A stretch of DNA of 64,000 bases, from contig NZ_CP021781.1 of NCBI RefSeq assembly GCF_003290445.1, positions 1,302,001 to 1,366,000 of the forward strand, given 5' to 3'. Positions 1 to 9,341 of this stretch are shown piece by piece. Positions within the stretch are counted from its first letter, which is position 1. Each line of letters begins with the position of its first letter. The translations under genes were made by a program, and so were the position numbers. The notes below the pieces were generated by a model that was not told where the DNA came from, ran no database searches, and saw only the letters and a program-made list of their open reading frames with translations. This DNA comes from Francisella adeliensis. Its GTDB lineage: Bacteria; Pseudomonadota; Gammaproteobacteria; Francisellales; Francisellaceae.

Positions 1-15
1 AATAGATATTTTCTT

Positions 16-393
16 ATGAGTGTAAGACTAGATAAATGGCTTTGGGCAGCAAGATTTTATAAAACTCGTGCATTAGCTAAAAAAGCTATCGAGGGTGGTA
101 AAGTGCATTTTCAAGGTCATAAAACTAAAGTCAGTAAAACTGTAAGTGTTGGGGACGAGTATCAAATCCAACAATCACATATTAAGAAAACAATAATTGT
201 ACTAGCCCTTGATGATATTAGAAAACAAGCAACCGAAGCTCAAAAATTATACTCAGAAACTGCTGAAAGTATAGTTCAACGAGAAAAGGAAACTGAATTA
301 AGAAAGTCTGCTAGTTTTTTAAGTGCTGATAAACCCACTAAAAAGCAACGCCGTGAGATTATAAATTTTAAGAGAAAGGAGGATAGGCAGTAG
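16..393 (+). CDS. hslR: Ribosome-associated heat shock protein 15 (S4 domain)
   Basis: The protein has 125 residues, close to the usual Hsp15 length. An S4 RNA-binding domain fills the first ~60 residues, with the typical start RLDKWLWAARFYKTR followed by AxKAIEGGKV. A basic, charged tail follows. In the family, Hsp15 binds 50S subunits carrying a nascent chain and helps recycle stalled large subunits. The gene starts at the ATG 15 bases into the window, so its promoter and any upstream partner are not visible. It converges on ruvA with 3 bases between the stop codons and no room for a terminator. Confidence 0.9.
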   Translation: MSVRLDKWLWAARFYKTRALAKKAIEGGKVHFQGHKTKVSKTVSVGDEYQIQQSHIKKTIIVLALDDIRKQATEAQKLYSETAESIVQREKETELRKSASFLSADKPTKKQRREIINFKRKEDRQ

Positions 394-396
394 ATG

Positions 397-1038
397 CTAT
401 TTAGATTTGATAGTACTTTGAAGCGCTTTCTTAATAGCTTGAGAAGCATTTTTAGAATCCCCAATAGTAGTTCTAATCATTTTTTCAGCATCTTTTTGTT
501 TATAGCCAAGAGCCATAAGAGCATCTACAGATTCGTTAAATACTGAGCCTCCTTGAGGTGCTTCATTAACACTTGCATGTGATGTAGTTATATCACTACC
601 CATAGCATCTTCTTGACCATGAATCTCATTAGCAAGTTTTAAAAGCTTATCATAGATTTCTACAACTAATCTTTCCGCTGTTTTTTTACCAATACCTGGC
701 ACTGTTGCTAATAAACCATAGTCTTTATTTTCGATACAGTGAAGTAGTGTCTTACAATCCATTCCTGAAAGTATCGCAATAGCAGTTCTTGCTCCTATTC
801 CACTTACTTTGATTAATTCTTGAAATACTTTTTTATCAACTTTAGTCTTAAAACCATAAAGTTGTTGAGCATCTTCTCTGACAACAAAATGTGTAAATAA
901 TGATACTTCAGTATTAGCATCTCCTAGCGAGTAGAAAGTAGTCATTGGTACAGATACTTCATAACCTAAACCACCCACATCTATAAGTAATGCCGCTGGA
1001 TCTTTCTCTAGTAAATTACCTTTTATAAAACTTATCAT
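397..1038 (-). CDS. ruvA: Holliday junction branch migration protein RuvA
   Basis: 213 residues. The N-terminal OB fold begins [20 protein letters not shown]. The double helix-hairpin-helix region follows ([15 protein letters not shown] and [16 protein letters not shown], ~105-150), and the C-terminal RuvB-binding domain ([19 protein letters not shown]) comes after a variable linker. RuvA binds four-way junctions and loads the RuvB motor. ruvB is not in the window, and ruvC lies ~1.2 kb upstream, separated by a MerR gene. Thus the usual ruvC-ruvA-ruvB order is interrupted here. The ATG has only a weak Shine-Dalgarno. Confidence 0.95.
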   Translation of the reverse strand: MISFIKGNLLEKDPAALLIDVGGLGYEVSVPMTTFYSLGDANTEVSLFTHFVVREDAQQLYGFKTKVDKKVFQELIKVSGIGARTAIAILSGMDCKTLLHCIENKDYGLLATVPGIGKKTAERLVVEIYDKLLKLANEIHGQEDAMGSDITTSHASVNEAPQGGSVFNESVDALMALGYKQKDAEKMIRTTIGDSKNASQAIKKALQSTIKSK

Positions 1039-1074
1039 AAGTTATCTTTTTATTTATGAACATGTATAAAAGAT

Positions 1075-1109
1075 AGAATAAAGCTTATTGATTAACAATC
1101 AAGTTAATC
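1075..1109 (-). promoter_or_regulatory. Putative ruvA promoter overlapping an inverted repeat
   Basis: On the minus strand TTGATT (1097-1102) and TATTCT (1075-1080) are spaced by 16 bases, upstream of ruvA. The -35 element lies inside inverted repeats. GATTAAC (1090-1096) pairs with GTTAATC (1103-1109), and the overlapping TTGATT/AATCAA (1088-1102) pair as well. This suggests an operator or a weak terminator of the MerR gene. The hexamers are imperfect, so this is inference. Confidence 0.35.
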
Positions 1110-1127
1110 CTTTTAATAAACAACGAT

Positions 1128-2063
1128 TTATATAAATGTTTTATAATTTTTTCTAACCCATCTTTTCGTTTTTTCTGGAACTTTAGAATGTTTATATAAG
1201 TTTTCAAAAAATCTCAGCTTTAAATCATCTTCACAACCATACATCTCATCTAATAACTGTCCAAACTGTTCTGCTATAAGGGTATCTTCTTTTTCTCCTA
1301 AATTCATAAATATCTTTCTACATCTATTTGAAAAGTACGCTTGCATCGCTTGCTCAATCCAAGCAATAACTTCTTTAGAGATTGGATTATTCTCTTTAGC
1401 ACTTATAAAACCTTTATACCAAATAGCATGCTTTAATCTAGCGTATTTTCTTCCATATAAATTATAAACTGCAGCATGAATTTTCTCTCCCATCTTTATG
1501 CCATAGTCACTACTTGGGTCTGTTTTAATATTTAAGCTAATTTCATCACAAATATTCTTCCATTTTACTGTAAACATTTTTGCAGATATTTTTTTCTTTG
1601 ACTGTAAATCTTTTTGTAGCTGTTCATATTGCTGTATTTCAAGATCATCCAATATTTCTTTAATACTATCATCCTGATGGATTTCTCTCATATTATGTTC
1701 CTTAATTAGCTTAAATATTTCATTAAAATCAAACTTTTCATTTTTACTTTTAGTTATTGCAACTTCTAGTATCTCTACCATTGATTGTAAATGTATTTGT
1801 TGCTTTTGAAGAAGCTTTAATTGAAGATTCAAACTTTTACTTATATCAAGGTTATTGCTTAAAATCTCTTTTACTTGCTTTAAGTTAAAACCAAAAACTT
1901 TTAATGCAATAATATTTTGGAGTTTTATTAAATCTTTCTCTGAATATATTCTATAACCATTTGAGGTTCTTATTGGTACTAATAAGCCAATTTTATCATA
2001 ATGATATAAAGCCTTAATAGAGACTCCTGTTAGACTACTAATTTCTTTTGTATACCACTGCAT
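1128..2063 (-). CDS. MerR family transcriptional regulator with long effector region
   Basis: 311 residues. The first ~70 form a MerR winged helix: TKEISSLTGVSIKALYHYDK, then RTSNGYRIYSEKDLIKL, then the FGFNLKQVKEIL helix. A coiled-coil dimerisation helix follows (~75-115). The C-terminal ~190 residues are helical and charged, longer than metal-sensing MerR proteins and closer in layout to TipA/TipAS-type drug sensors. That assignment is inference. No metal-binding Cys pattern is visible. The target is unknown; the gene is monocistronic by spacing (159 bases to ruvC upstream, 89 to ruvA downstream). Confidence 0.8.
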   Translation of the reverse strand: MQWYTKEISSLTGVSIKALYHYDKIGLLVPIRTSNGYRIYSEKDLIKLQNIIALKVFGFNLKQVKEILSNNLDISKSLNLQLKLLQKQQIHLQSMVEILEVAITKSKNEKFDFNEIFKLIKEHNMREIHQDDSIKEILDDLEIQQYEQLQKDLQSKKKISAKMFTVKWKNICDEISLNIKTDPSSDYGIKMGEKIHAAVYNLYGRKYARLKHAIWYKGFISAKENNPISKEVIAWIEQAMQAYFSNRCRKIFMNLGEKEDTLIAEQFGQLLDEMYGCEDDLKLRFFENLYKHSKVPEKTKRWVRKNYKTFI

Positions 2064-2222
2064 AAATCTAGAGTTTCAAATAGTTGATAATAGAATTATA
2101 AAGTATTACCTAAGGTTACGGTCAAACACTTTTTTGAATGTTATTTACTCTTAAATAGTTTCATTAAGGTAGCAATCTACAACAAATAATAGATTTTTGA
2201 AAAAGCATTAGTTTTAAATGTA

Positions 2223-2738
2223 TTATTTTAGTCTGCCATGTACAATCTTTTTAGCTCCAGTCATACGAGCTAATGATTTACTGCTATGATAATGGCATAT
2301 TGCTATAGCTAGAGCATCTGCAGCATCTTCTGGTGGCTTTTTACTTAAACCAAGTAATGATTGCACCATGTGTTGGATTTGTGACTTAGCTGCTCCACCA
2401 TTACCAACTACGGCCTGCTTTACTTGTTTAGCAGAATATTCGCTTACTTCTAAATTATTTATCGCAAGTGTACACATTGCTACACCACGAGCTTGCCCTA
2501 GTTTTAAAGCTCCACCTGGGTTTTGAAACATAAATATCTGCTCTATCGCTGATTCAGTAGGAGCATAAGTATTTATGACTTGTGTGATCCCATCAGCGAT
2601 TTGCTTTAGGCGGTTAGCTGTAGCTTCTTCTGTGATTCTGATACAACCACTAGCTACATAGTAGATTTTATTATCTTGGATTTTGATAACCCCAAAGCCT
2701 GTAACTCTTGAGCCAGGGTCTATTCCTAAGATTACCAT
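2223..2738 (-). CDS. ruvC: Crossover junction endodeoxyribonuclease RuvC
   Basis: 171 residues, the normal RuvC length. The RNase H-like acidic residues are visible: the Asp in [14 protein letters not shown], the Glu of [10 protein letters not shown], and the Asp pair in [15 protein letters not shown]. RuvC cuts Holliday junctions symmetrically after RuvAB branch migration. The ATG overlaps the last 7 bases of the upstream GNAT gene, so it is translationally coupled within yebC-GNAT-ruvC. yebC-ruvC linkage is common in gamma-proteobacteria; the GNAT gene between them is the local peculiarity. Confidence 0.95.
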   Translation of the reverse strand: MVILGIDPGSRVTGFGVIKIQDNKIYYVASGCIRITEEATANRLKQIADGITQVINTYAPTESAIEQIFMFQNPGGALKLGQARGVAMCTLAINNLEVSEYSAKQVKQAVVGNGGAAKSQIQHMVQSLLGLSKKPPEDAADALAIAICHYHSSKSLARMTGAKKIVHGRLK

Positions 2739-3334
2739 TTTAGATTAGCAGGTTTTTGATTAAGTTTAGTAAGCATGAAATCTTCTATCTTTTGCCAAGT
2801 ATTTTGAGTAATACTAAACATTTCAGTATCACGGACTCGCCCACCTTTCACAACCTTATGGGAAAGTAATTTGCCTTCATAATTCAAACCAATACCTTTC
2901 ATCGCAGCAACAGATCTTTTATTTTCAGCATCAGCTTTTAATTGAACTCGGTTTAATTGAAATTTTTCTATAAGTGTCTTGAATAGATAATATTTAAATA
3001 TTAGATTATATCCAGTGCCCTGATAATTTTTTGCTAACCAAGTTTTACCTACTTCAACACTTTTATTGTAATCATCAATATCATAAATAGATGTCACACC
3101 AAAAATCTTATTAGTAGAATTATCAATCAAACTCAAAAAAATCAACTTTCTATCATTTATTAACTTTAATTGTTCTATTTCAAACTCTTTAAAACTTTTA
3201 TAATCATTCAAAAACCATTCAAAAAAATCAAAATCAAAACAATCATCTAACGCAACAAAGTCATCCTTATCATAAGGTTTAATAGACACATAGCAATTAG
3301 AGATATTAATTTTTGAAAGTTTATCAAATAGCAT
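2732..3334 (-). CDS. GNAT family N-acetyltransferase (RimJ/RimL-like)
   Basis: 200 residues with the RimJ/RimL-type layout. The acetyl-CoA region includes [16 protein letters not shown] (~100-115), which resembles the usual G-x-G loop. The later [19 protein letters not shown] and EGKL elements are typical of the family. The acceptor is unknown; relatives acetylate protein N-termini or small amines. It sits 7 bases after yebC and overlaps ruvC by 7 bases, so it is cotranscribed with them, but no functional link to recombination is evident. The Shine-Dalgarno is weak, consistent with translational coupling. Confidence 0.8.
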   Translation of the reverse strand: MLFDKLSKINISNCYVSIKPYDKDDFVALDDCFDFDFFEWFLNDYKSFKEFEIEQLKLINDRKLIFLSLIDNSTNKIFGVTSIYDIDDYNKSVEVGKTWLAKNYQGTGYNLIFKYYLFKTLIEKFQLNRVQLKADAENKRSVAAMKGIGLNYEGKLLSHKVVKGGRVRDTEMFSITQNTWQKIEDFMLTKLNQKPANLKW

Positions 3335-3341
3335 GAGGCGA

Positions 3342-4088
3342 CTAACCTAACTGTTCCATCAGCTCTTGAGTGAAGTTAGCATTTGAATATACACTTTGCA
3401 CATCATCAAGGTCTTCTAGTTTGTCGATAAGATTCATAACTTTTTCAGCAGTATCAACATCTAGCTCAGCTTTTACATCAGCATCAAAAGTCACTTCGGC
3501 ACTTATTGCAGCAAATCCTTTCTCAACTAAAGACTCTTGGACATCAGAGAAATCTTGTGGCGCTGTAATCACATCAATACTGCCATCTTCATGAGTTACT
3601 ACATCTTCTGCACCAGACTCAAGTGCCACTTCCATAATAGTATCTTCATCAACACTATCATCAAAAGATATAATTCCTTTCTTCTCAAACATATAACCAA
3701 CAGAACCATCAGTACCAAGATTACCACCACTTTTTGAAAAAGCATGGCGAACCTCTGCTACAGTACGGTTACGATTATCTGTCATACAATCAACCATTAT
3801 AGCAACACCTGCTGGGCCATAGCCTTCATAACGCACTTCTTCTACATTAGCACCATCATCACCACCAGCACCTTTTGCAACTGCTCTTTCTACAGTGTCT
3901 TTACTCATATTGTTTGCAAATGCTGTAGCAACTGCTGCTCTTAAACGAGGATTAGCATCTTTATCGCCACCACCTAATCTTGCAGCAACTGTTATTTCAC
4001 GGATAAGTTTAGTGAAAACCTTACCTCTTTTAGCATCTTCTTTAGCTTTTTTATGCTTAATGTTTGCCCATTTACTATGACCTGCCAT
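3342..4088 (-). CDS. yebC: YebC/PmpR family regulatory / translation factor
   Basis: 248 residues starting [22 protein letters not shown] without the leading residues, the hallmark of YebC. The family was long called transcriptional regulators; more recent work on family members ties them to translation of proline-rich stretches, so the exact role here is open. A good Shine-Dalgarno (AGGAAGAG) precedes the ATG. It is the first gene of yebC-GNAT-ruvC. The region upstream (4089-4189) holds a short TATGGT/ACCATA inverted repeat without a T tract. Confidence 0.93.
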   Translation of the reverse strand: MAGHSKWANIKHKKAKEDAKRGKVFTKLIREITVAARLGGGDKDANPRLRAAVATAFANNMSKDTVERAVAKGAGGDDGANVEEVRYEGYGPAGVAIMVDCMTDNRNRTVAEVRHAFSKSGGNLGTDGSVGYMFEKKGIISFDDSVDEDTIMEVALESGAEDVVTHEDGSIDVITAPQDFSDVQESLVEKGFAAISAEVTFDADVKAELDVDTAEKVMNLIDKLEDLDDVQSVYSNANFTQELMEQLG

Positions 4089-4189
4089 TATTCTCTTCCT
4101 TATTTTTTATAGCTATAATACTACTATTTGAGTATTACAGTCTTCCTATGGTTTGACCATAAGCTCCATTTGAAATTTAAATTTTTGCG

Positions 4190-4849
4190 CTAAATATAGC
4201 TAACAACTTTTTCAACTAATTTAGCAATCCCTTCAGATGCTTCCAATATATTTTTTGCACACATATATGCAGGTGTTGATACAAGTTTTACACCATCATC
4301 AACACATATATTCGTTGCATCCATAATTTCCACTTCCGCACCTTTTTTTGCCAATATAGCTGATGTGTTCTCATCCGTACCAACTGTAGCTCTAGTACCT
4401 TCAGGATAGACTAGAGGTATCATTAATGGTGCTATACAAATATATCCAGCAGGCTTGTCTGCAAGATAAAAAGCTCGTGCAAATTTTTGTACTTCTTGAT
4501 TCATTGTATAAGATTCATCACCAACAAAGGCAAAGTTCATAATGTTTTTTGCCGCACCAAACCCACCGGGGAAAATCACAGCATCATAATCATCGCTATC
4601 AGCATCTTCAAGGTCGATAACATTACCTCGTGTGATACGAGCAGACTCTTCTAATACATTTCTAGCTGATGCTTTTGAATCAATAGATTGCTGTAGATGA
4701 TTAATTACATGGTTTTGATCTTCATTTAATGCAACGCCTTGCCATTCTACACCTTGTTTTTCTAACTCAAGAATAGTTAATACAGCTTCTTGTATTTCAG
4801 TACCATCTAAGTATCCAGATCCAGAAAGCACAACTGCCACTTTTGCCAT
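4190..4849 (-). CDS. elbB: Isoprenoid biosynthesis glyoxalase ElbB (class I glutamine amidotransferase-like)
   Basis: 219 residues from the ATG at 4849 (E. coli ElbB is similar in length). The reading frame extends to a GTG at 4855, but that codon overlaps the Shine-Dalgarno AGGTG, so the ATG is preferred. The DJ-1/PfpI fold shows in VAVVLSGSGYLDGTEIQEAV, VIFPGGFGAAKN and the nucleophile-elbow region AGYICIAPLMIP, where Cys is central. E. coli ElbB was named for an isoprenoid link and has been described as a glyoxalase-like enzyme. It lies 24 bases after lipA and is probably cotranscribed with it. Confidence 0.9.
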   Translation of the reverse strand: MAKVAVVLSGSGYLDGTEIQEAVLTILELEKQGVEWQGVALNEDQNHVINHLQQSIDSKASARNVLEESARITRGNVIDLEDADSDDYDAVIFPGGFGAAKNIMNFAFVGDESYTMNQEVQKFARAFYLADKPAGYICIAPLMIPLVYPEGTRATVGTDENTSAILAKKGAEVEIMDATNICVDDGVKLVSTPAYMCAKNILEASEGIAKLVEKVVSYI

Positions 4850-4873
4850 TTTCACACCTATAGTCTTTATATT

Positions 4874-5857
4874 TCACAAACCTAAATTATCTTTTTTAAA
4901 GATTCTATCAGCTCTATAGCTTGATCGAACCATTGGCCCTGAGGCTACTTCTAAAAAGCCCTTTTCTAAGCCTATTTTACGATACTCTTCAAACTTTGCA
5001 GGGGTAACAAATCTCTCTACACTCAAGTGATGTTTTGTTGGTTGCATATATTGCCCTAAAGTTAAAACATCCACACCAACATTCCTTATATCATCCATAG
5101 CTTGATAAACTTCTTCATCTGTTTCACCTAAACCAACCATAATACTTGTTTTAGTTATTACATTAGGAGATTTCTCTTTAGCATATTTCAAAAAGTTTAA
5201 AGTTTGCCAGTAACCTGCTCTAGGATCACGAACAGGATGAGTAAGTCTTTCAACTGTCTCAATATTTTGAGCTACAACATCAACAGGTGTTGCAAGAATT
5301 TTATCTATATTTGATATTTCACCCGCAAAGTCAGGTGTTAAAGCTTCTACTTTTATACTACTGTCCACATCTTTTATAGCCGATATAGTTTTTGCATAAT
5401 GCTCTGCCCCACCATCTTCAAGATCATCTCTATCAACAGATGTCAAAACAACATATTCAAGATTCATAAGTTTGACACTTTTAGCTGTATTTGCTGGTTC
5501 ATCTTTATCAAGCCAACCTTTTGGATTACCCGTATCTACTGAGCAAAATTTACAAGCTCTAGTACAAACTGCACCCATAAGCATAATAGTTGCCGTACCA
5601 TGCGACCAACACTCATTAATGTTTGGACATTTTGCCTCTTCACAAACAGTTGCTAGTTTATGCTCTTTAGTTATAGACTTAACCTTTAGATATTCTGCTG
5701 AATTTTGCTTTTTAACTTTTAACCAGTCAGGTTTACGAATATGTACAGAATTTTCTTTTTTATCTCTTATACCGTCTTTTACGGCATGAAAACCCTGCTC
5801 TGTAGTATATTTACCGCCACTTTGGACTTTTACTTTTATGTTAGATATTTCTTTCAT
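4874..5857 (-). CDS. lipA: Lipoyl synthase (radical SAM)
   Basis: 327 residues. The auxiliary cluster cysteines appear in [13 protein letters not shown] (CX4CX5C) and the radical SAM cluster in CTRACKFC (CX3CX2C). The C-terminal RSSY motif that ligates the auxiliary cluster is present (VRSSYRA). LipA inserts two sulfurs into protein-bound octanoyl groups of 2-oxoacid dehydrogenases and GcvH. lipB is not in the window. It is first gene of lipA-elbB with a recognisable promoter upstream. Confidence 0.97.
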   Translation of the reverse strand: MKEISNIKVKVQSGGKYTTEQGFHAVKDGIRDKKENSVHIRKPDWLKVKKQNSAEYLKVKSITKEHKLATVCEEAKCPNINECWSHGTATIMLMGAVCTRACKFCSVDTGNPKGWLDKDEPANTAKSVKLMNLEYVVLTSVDRDDLEDGGAEHYAKTISAIKDVDSSIKVEALTPDFAGEISNIDKILATPVDVVAQNIETVERLTHPVRDPRAGYWQTLNFLKYAKEKSPNVITKTSIMVGLGETDEEVYQAMDDIRNVGVDVLTLGQYMQPTKHHLSVERFVTPAKFEEYRKIGLEKGFLEVASGPMVRSSYRADRIFKKDNLGL

Positions 5858-5896
5858 ACTTATTAGATAAATAGTATTTATATAAAGTTGAGCTAC

Positions 5897-5928
5897 ATTA
5901 TAAAAGATATAGACCTGTTTATAAACAG
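5897..5928 (-). promoter_or_regulatory. Putative lipA promoter with a 14-bp palindrome over the -35
   Basis: Minus strand TTTATA (5920-5925) and TATAAT (5897-5902) are spaced by 17 bases, placing transcription start ~33 bases before the lipA ATG. A perfect palindrome CTGTTTATAAACAG (5915-5928) covers the -35 and could be a repressor site. It resembles a LexA box but is two bases too short (CTGT-N6-ACAG). Confidence 0.5.
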
Positions 5929-5956
5929 TTTGATTAGATATATTTCTTAAAAGAAT

Positions 5957-7384
5957 TTAGTGCGTGTATTTATTGACAAACTTTCTAAGCAACAATATTG
6001 CTAAAGAAGCTAATACTGCGATTAGTACGAATGCATCTAATGCATCTGCCATATTTGTTTTAGCTAATACCACATCCGTTTCTGGGATATAAAAATAAGA
6101 AGATAAAACGCCCCCAAGTTTACCACCTATACCTAGTGTAATTAGCCATATTCCCATATATAGAGCTACAAAACCTTTTGGAGCTATCTTAGTAACTAAA
6201 GAAAGTCCTATCGCTGAAATACAAAGCTCAGATATACCTATAATGAAATAGCCTATTATAAATGCAAAAGGTGAGACTTTAATGCTTCCAGGAGTCGCAT
6301 AAATAAACACTTCTATAACAATAAACGCTAAAGCCATCACTACAAAAGCAAGGTTAAACTTGTCAATATCATTAGTCATTCTATCTTTTTTAGCAAGATA
6401 TATCCAAAGTCTGCCCATAATCACTGCAAAAGCTAAGATAGTTAATGACACCACACTCAATATTTGGCCAGAATTCAAAAGATATTGCTTAACCGAATAC
6501 TCTACAAATAAAAGCAAGCAAATAAACATCTGAAAATATAAAGCCCAATATACTATAGATAACAAAAAGAATACCGATGCTGCTATAACTTTACGGACAC
6601 TACTTTTCTTGATAGAAATAAGCAATATAAAAATTGACACAATTGCTGAAGCTAAAACTGAATAATTTGCTACTTCAGGGTACTTAAACACATAAAATAA
6701 TAAAGATATATAAACTACTAAAATCAAGCAAACTCTGAGAATAACTAATAGGCTAAATCTAATATCTAGCAAATGCTTATCTATAAGTTTATAACCACTA
6801 CACAACATTATAAACATTAATAGGTTCACAACTAAGCTACTATAAAATGCAATATCATAACCAAAATGGTCTTTTAATGATGTTGCCAGCACTAAGCCAA
6901 GAAATCCACCAAGATTTATACCCATATAAAAAACATTAAAACCAAAATCTCTTCTTGAGTCATCAAAAGAAGAACGGTCATAGAACCTGCCTATAAAAGC
7001 CGCCATATTTGACTTGATAAGTCCACTACTGATACATATCAGACCTAGCCCTAAACACAAGCTGTTTTGACTTGATGCTGAAGCTAGCAAAAAATAACCT
7101 ATCAACATTAAAGCAGAACCTAAAAGCCCTGCTCGATAGTACCCCAATAGGCGTTCCGCTATATATCCTCCAACAATTGCAGATATATAGATCATAGCTA
7201 ATGCTGTACCAACTAGAGATGCCGATAACTCTTGAGATATATTAAACTTTTCTATTAGAAAAAATATAAGTAATGATTGAACTACATAATACCCATATCT
7301 TTCAGCAAACTCTGCCAAAGCTGTTATAGACAGAACCTTTCTTTCTTCTATAATATCGTGTCTTTCTCTTTTATATGTTTTCAT
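5957..7384 (-). CDS. POT/PTR2 family proton-dependent peptide transporter
   Basis: 475 residues with about 12-14 hydrophobic segments. The POT signature ExxERYGYY lies in AEFAERYGYYVVQSLL, and the family motif region FNVFYMGINLGGFLG is present (~150-165). Such carriers import di- and tripeptides with protons across the inner membrane. There is a second POT gene at 56764. Intracellular, amino-acid-requiring bacteria often carry several; substrate cannot be told from sequence. Monocistronic by spacing; the Shine-Dalgarno is weak. Confidence 0.88.
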   Translation of the reverse strand: MKTYKRERHDIIEERKVLSITALAEFAERYGYYVVQSLLIFFLIEKFNISQELSASLVGTALAMIYISAIVGGYIAERLLGYYRAGLLGSALMLIGYFLLASASSQNSLCLGLGLICISSGLIKSNMAAFIGRFYDRSSFDDSRRDFGFNVFYMGINLGGFLGLVLATSLKDHFGYDIAFYSSLVVNLLMFIMLCSGYKLIDKHLLDIRFSLLVILRVCLILVVYISLLFYVFKYPEVANYSVLASAIVSIFILLISIKKSSVRKVIAASVFFLLSIVYWALYFQMFICLLLFVEYSVKQYLLNSGQILSVVSLTILAFAVIMGRLWIYLAKKDRMTNDIDKFNLAFVVMALAFIVIEVFIYATPGSIKVSPFAFIIGYFIIGISELCISAIGLSLVTKIAPKGFVALYMGIWLITLGIGGKLGGVLSSYFYIPETDVVLAKTNMADALDAFVLIAVLASLAILLLRKFVNKYTH

Positions 7385-7457
7385 AATTTTGTTATTTTTA
7401 AATACCTAACTTTATAATAATAGCATAATGTAAATGAGTTAAAAAAATATAAATTTA

Positions 7458-9311
7458 CTACTCAAGCTCTAAAAGCTCTTCCCATAGAATATATTTCTGC
7501 TCTAAATCTTGGTTTAATTCACCAAGTTTATTTTCAACTTTACTAATTTCTGTTGGTGATTTTTGATAAAAAGTTACATCTGCCATTTCTGCCTCTATAT
7601 TCGAAACACTCTTTTCTAGTTTTTCAATTTGAACTGGTAAATTTCTTAAAACTTTTCTTTGGTCGTGCGTTAGCTTACTAGCTTGCTTAACCTCTATTTT
7701 TGATGATGAATTACTGGTTAGATTTTGATTTGAGTTTGACTGATCTTTCTGAAAGATCCAATCATCATAGCCACCAACATATTCACTTAACTCACTATTT
7801 TCAAAAACTATAGTGCTTGTAGCGACATTGTTTATAAATTCTCTATCATGACTCACTAAAAGCAATGTTCCTTGATAATTTATAAGCATTTCTTCTAGTA
7901 TTTCTAGTGTTTCAATATCAAGATCATTTGTCGGCTCATCTAAAACTATAATATTACTTGGCTTAGAAAGAATCTTAGCTAATAATAAACGGTTTTTCTC
8001 TCCACCTGATAAATGCGTGATTGGTGCATGAAGTCTATCTGGTGTAAAAAGGAATTTTTGTAAATATGTAATTACATGAACTTCTTTGCCTGCAATATTT
8101 ATAAAGTCAGAACCCTCTTTAACATTATCAATAATACTCAAAGACATATCTAACTGATCTCTTAACTGGTCAAAATAAGCTACCTTGATATTATCAGCAT
8201 GTTCAATTTCACCAGCATTAGGTTTAGCTGTACCTAACAAGCAATTAAGTAAGCTACTTTTACCACAACCATTTTTCCCAATAATTGCTATCTTGTCACC
8301 CTTATGTATCTCAACACTAAAGTCTTTAAAGAGCTTTTTATTTTCAAATTCACAAGAAATATTTTTAGCTTGAATAAGTTTTTTAGATGATTTCTCTGTC
8401 GCTGCGACTATATCAACACCACCAACTTTAACTCTACGTTGCTTACGATCTTTACGCATTTGTTCTAATGCTCTTACTCTACCTTCATTACGAGTACGAC
8501 GAGCTTTCACTCCTTGACGAATCCATACTTCTTCTTGAGCAAGTTTCTTGTCAAACTCACTATTAGCTTTTTCTTCAGCATTTAATATTTGCTCTTTTTT
8601 TTCTAAGAATGTCTTATAGTTACCATCGAACTTATAAAGTTTGCCTCTATCTAACTCAACTATACTCTTAGCAACATTATTCAAGAATTCTCTATCATGC
8701 GTTATAAAAAGTATTGCACCTTTAAAATCTTTTAAAAACTCTTCCAACCATTTTATTGAGTCAATATCTAGATGGTTAGTAGGTTCATCAAGAAGCAACA
8801 GATCAGGATCATTAACCAATGCTCTTGCCAATATTACACGCCTTTTCATACCACCTGAAAGCTCTTTGAAGCTACCATCTAAATCAAGTTTAAGCTTTGA
8901 CCCAAGTATATCAACCTCATTTAAAAATCCCCATGCATGGTTATGATCAATATCTTTCTGTAACCCTTCAAGCTCTTCTGACATAGGATTTGTTTCTAAG
9001 AGTTCGTTATATCTCTTTAATTTTTCACCTATTTCGCCTAATCCAGATAATACGACATCTCGAATAGTTCCATCAAGTCCTGCTGGCACATCTTGCACCA
9101 TGCTAGATACTACGGCATTGTTATGCACTATAACCTCGCCGGTTTCAGCTTGCATTTTATTTTCAATAATTTTAAGAAGTGTAGATTTACCTGTACCATT
9201 ACGACCAATAAGACATATTTTCTGGCCTTTACTTATTTCTAAGTTTGCATTATCAAGAATAATTTGTGTGCCAAAGTTTAGAGAAATATTTTTTAGAGAG
9301 ATTAATTGCAT
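7458..9311 (-). CDS. uup: ABC-F family ATPase Uup
   Basis: 617 residues with two ABC cassettes and no membrane domain. The first has Walker A GRNGTGKST and signature LSGGMKRRV with DEPTNHLD. The second has GKNGCGKSS and LSGGEKNRLLLA with DEPTNDLD. A C-terminal coiled coil (~540-617) matches the Uup type DNA/RNA-binding tail. Uup binds ribosomes and influences transposon excision in E. coli. It sits 30 bases after the MFS gene, so the two may be cotranscribed. Confidence 0.88.
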   Translation of the reverse strand: MQLISLKNISLNFGTQIILDNANLEISKGQKICLIGRNGTGKSTLLKIIENKMQAETGEVIVHNNAVVSSMVQDVPAGLDGTIRDVVLSGLGEIGEKLKRYNELLETNPMSEELEGLQKDIDHNHAWGFLNEVDILGSKLKLDLDGSFKELSGGMKRRVILARALVNDPDLLLLDEPTNHLDIDSIKWLEEFLKDFKGAILFITHDREFLNNVAKSIVELDRGKLYKFDGNYKTFLEKKEQILNAEEKANSEFDKKLAQEEVWIRQGVKARRTRNEGRVRALEQMRKDRKQRRVKVGGVDIVAATEKSSKKLIQAKNISCEFENKKLFKDFSVEIHKGDKIAIIGKNGCGKSSLLNCLLGTAKPNAGEIEHADNIKVAYFDQLRDQLDMSLSIIDNVKEGSDFINIAGKEVHVITYLQKFLFTPDRLHAPITHLSGGEKNRLLLAKILSKPSNIIVLDEPTNDLDIETLEILEEMLINYQGTLLLVSHDREFINNVATSTIVFENSELSEYVGGYDDWIFQKDQSNSNQNLTSNSSSKIEVKQASKLTHDQRKVLRNLPVQIEKLEKSVSNIEAEMADVTFYQKSPTEISKVENKLGELNQDLEQKYILWEELLELE

Positions 9312-9341
9312 TAATTTTTATAGTGTATTTAAGCTAGCTTA

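Noticed and set aside
3370-4080. Plus-strand ORFs opposite yebC
   Set aside because: They are antisense shadows of a clear gene, without ribosome sites or family resemblance.
5915-5928. LexA (SOS) box at lipA
   Set aside because: The spacing is CTGT-N6-ACAG, two bases short of the gamma-proteobacterial LexA box, and lipA is not an SOS gene.
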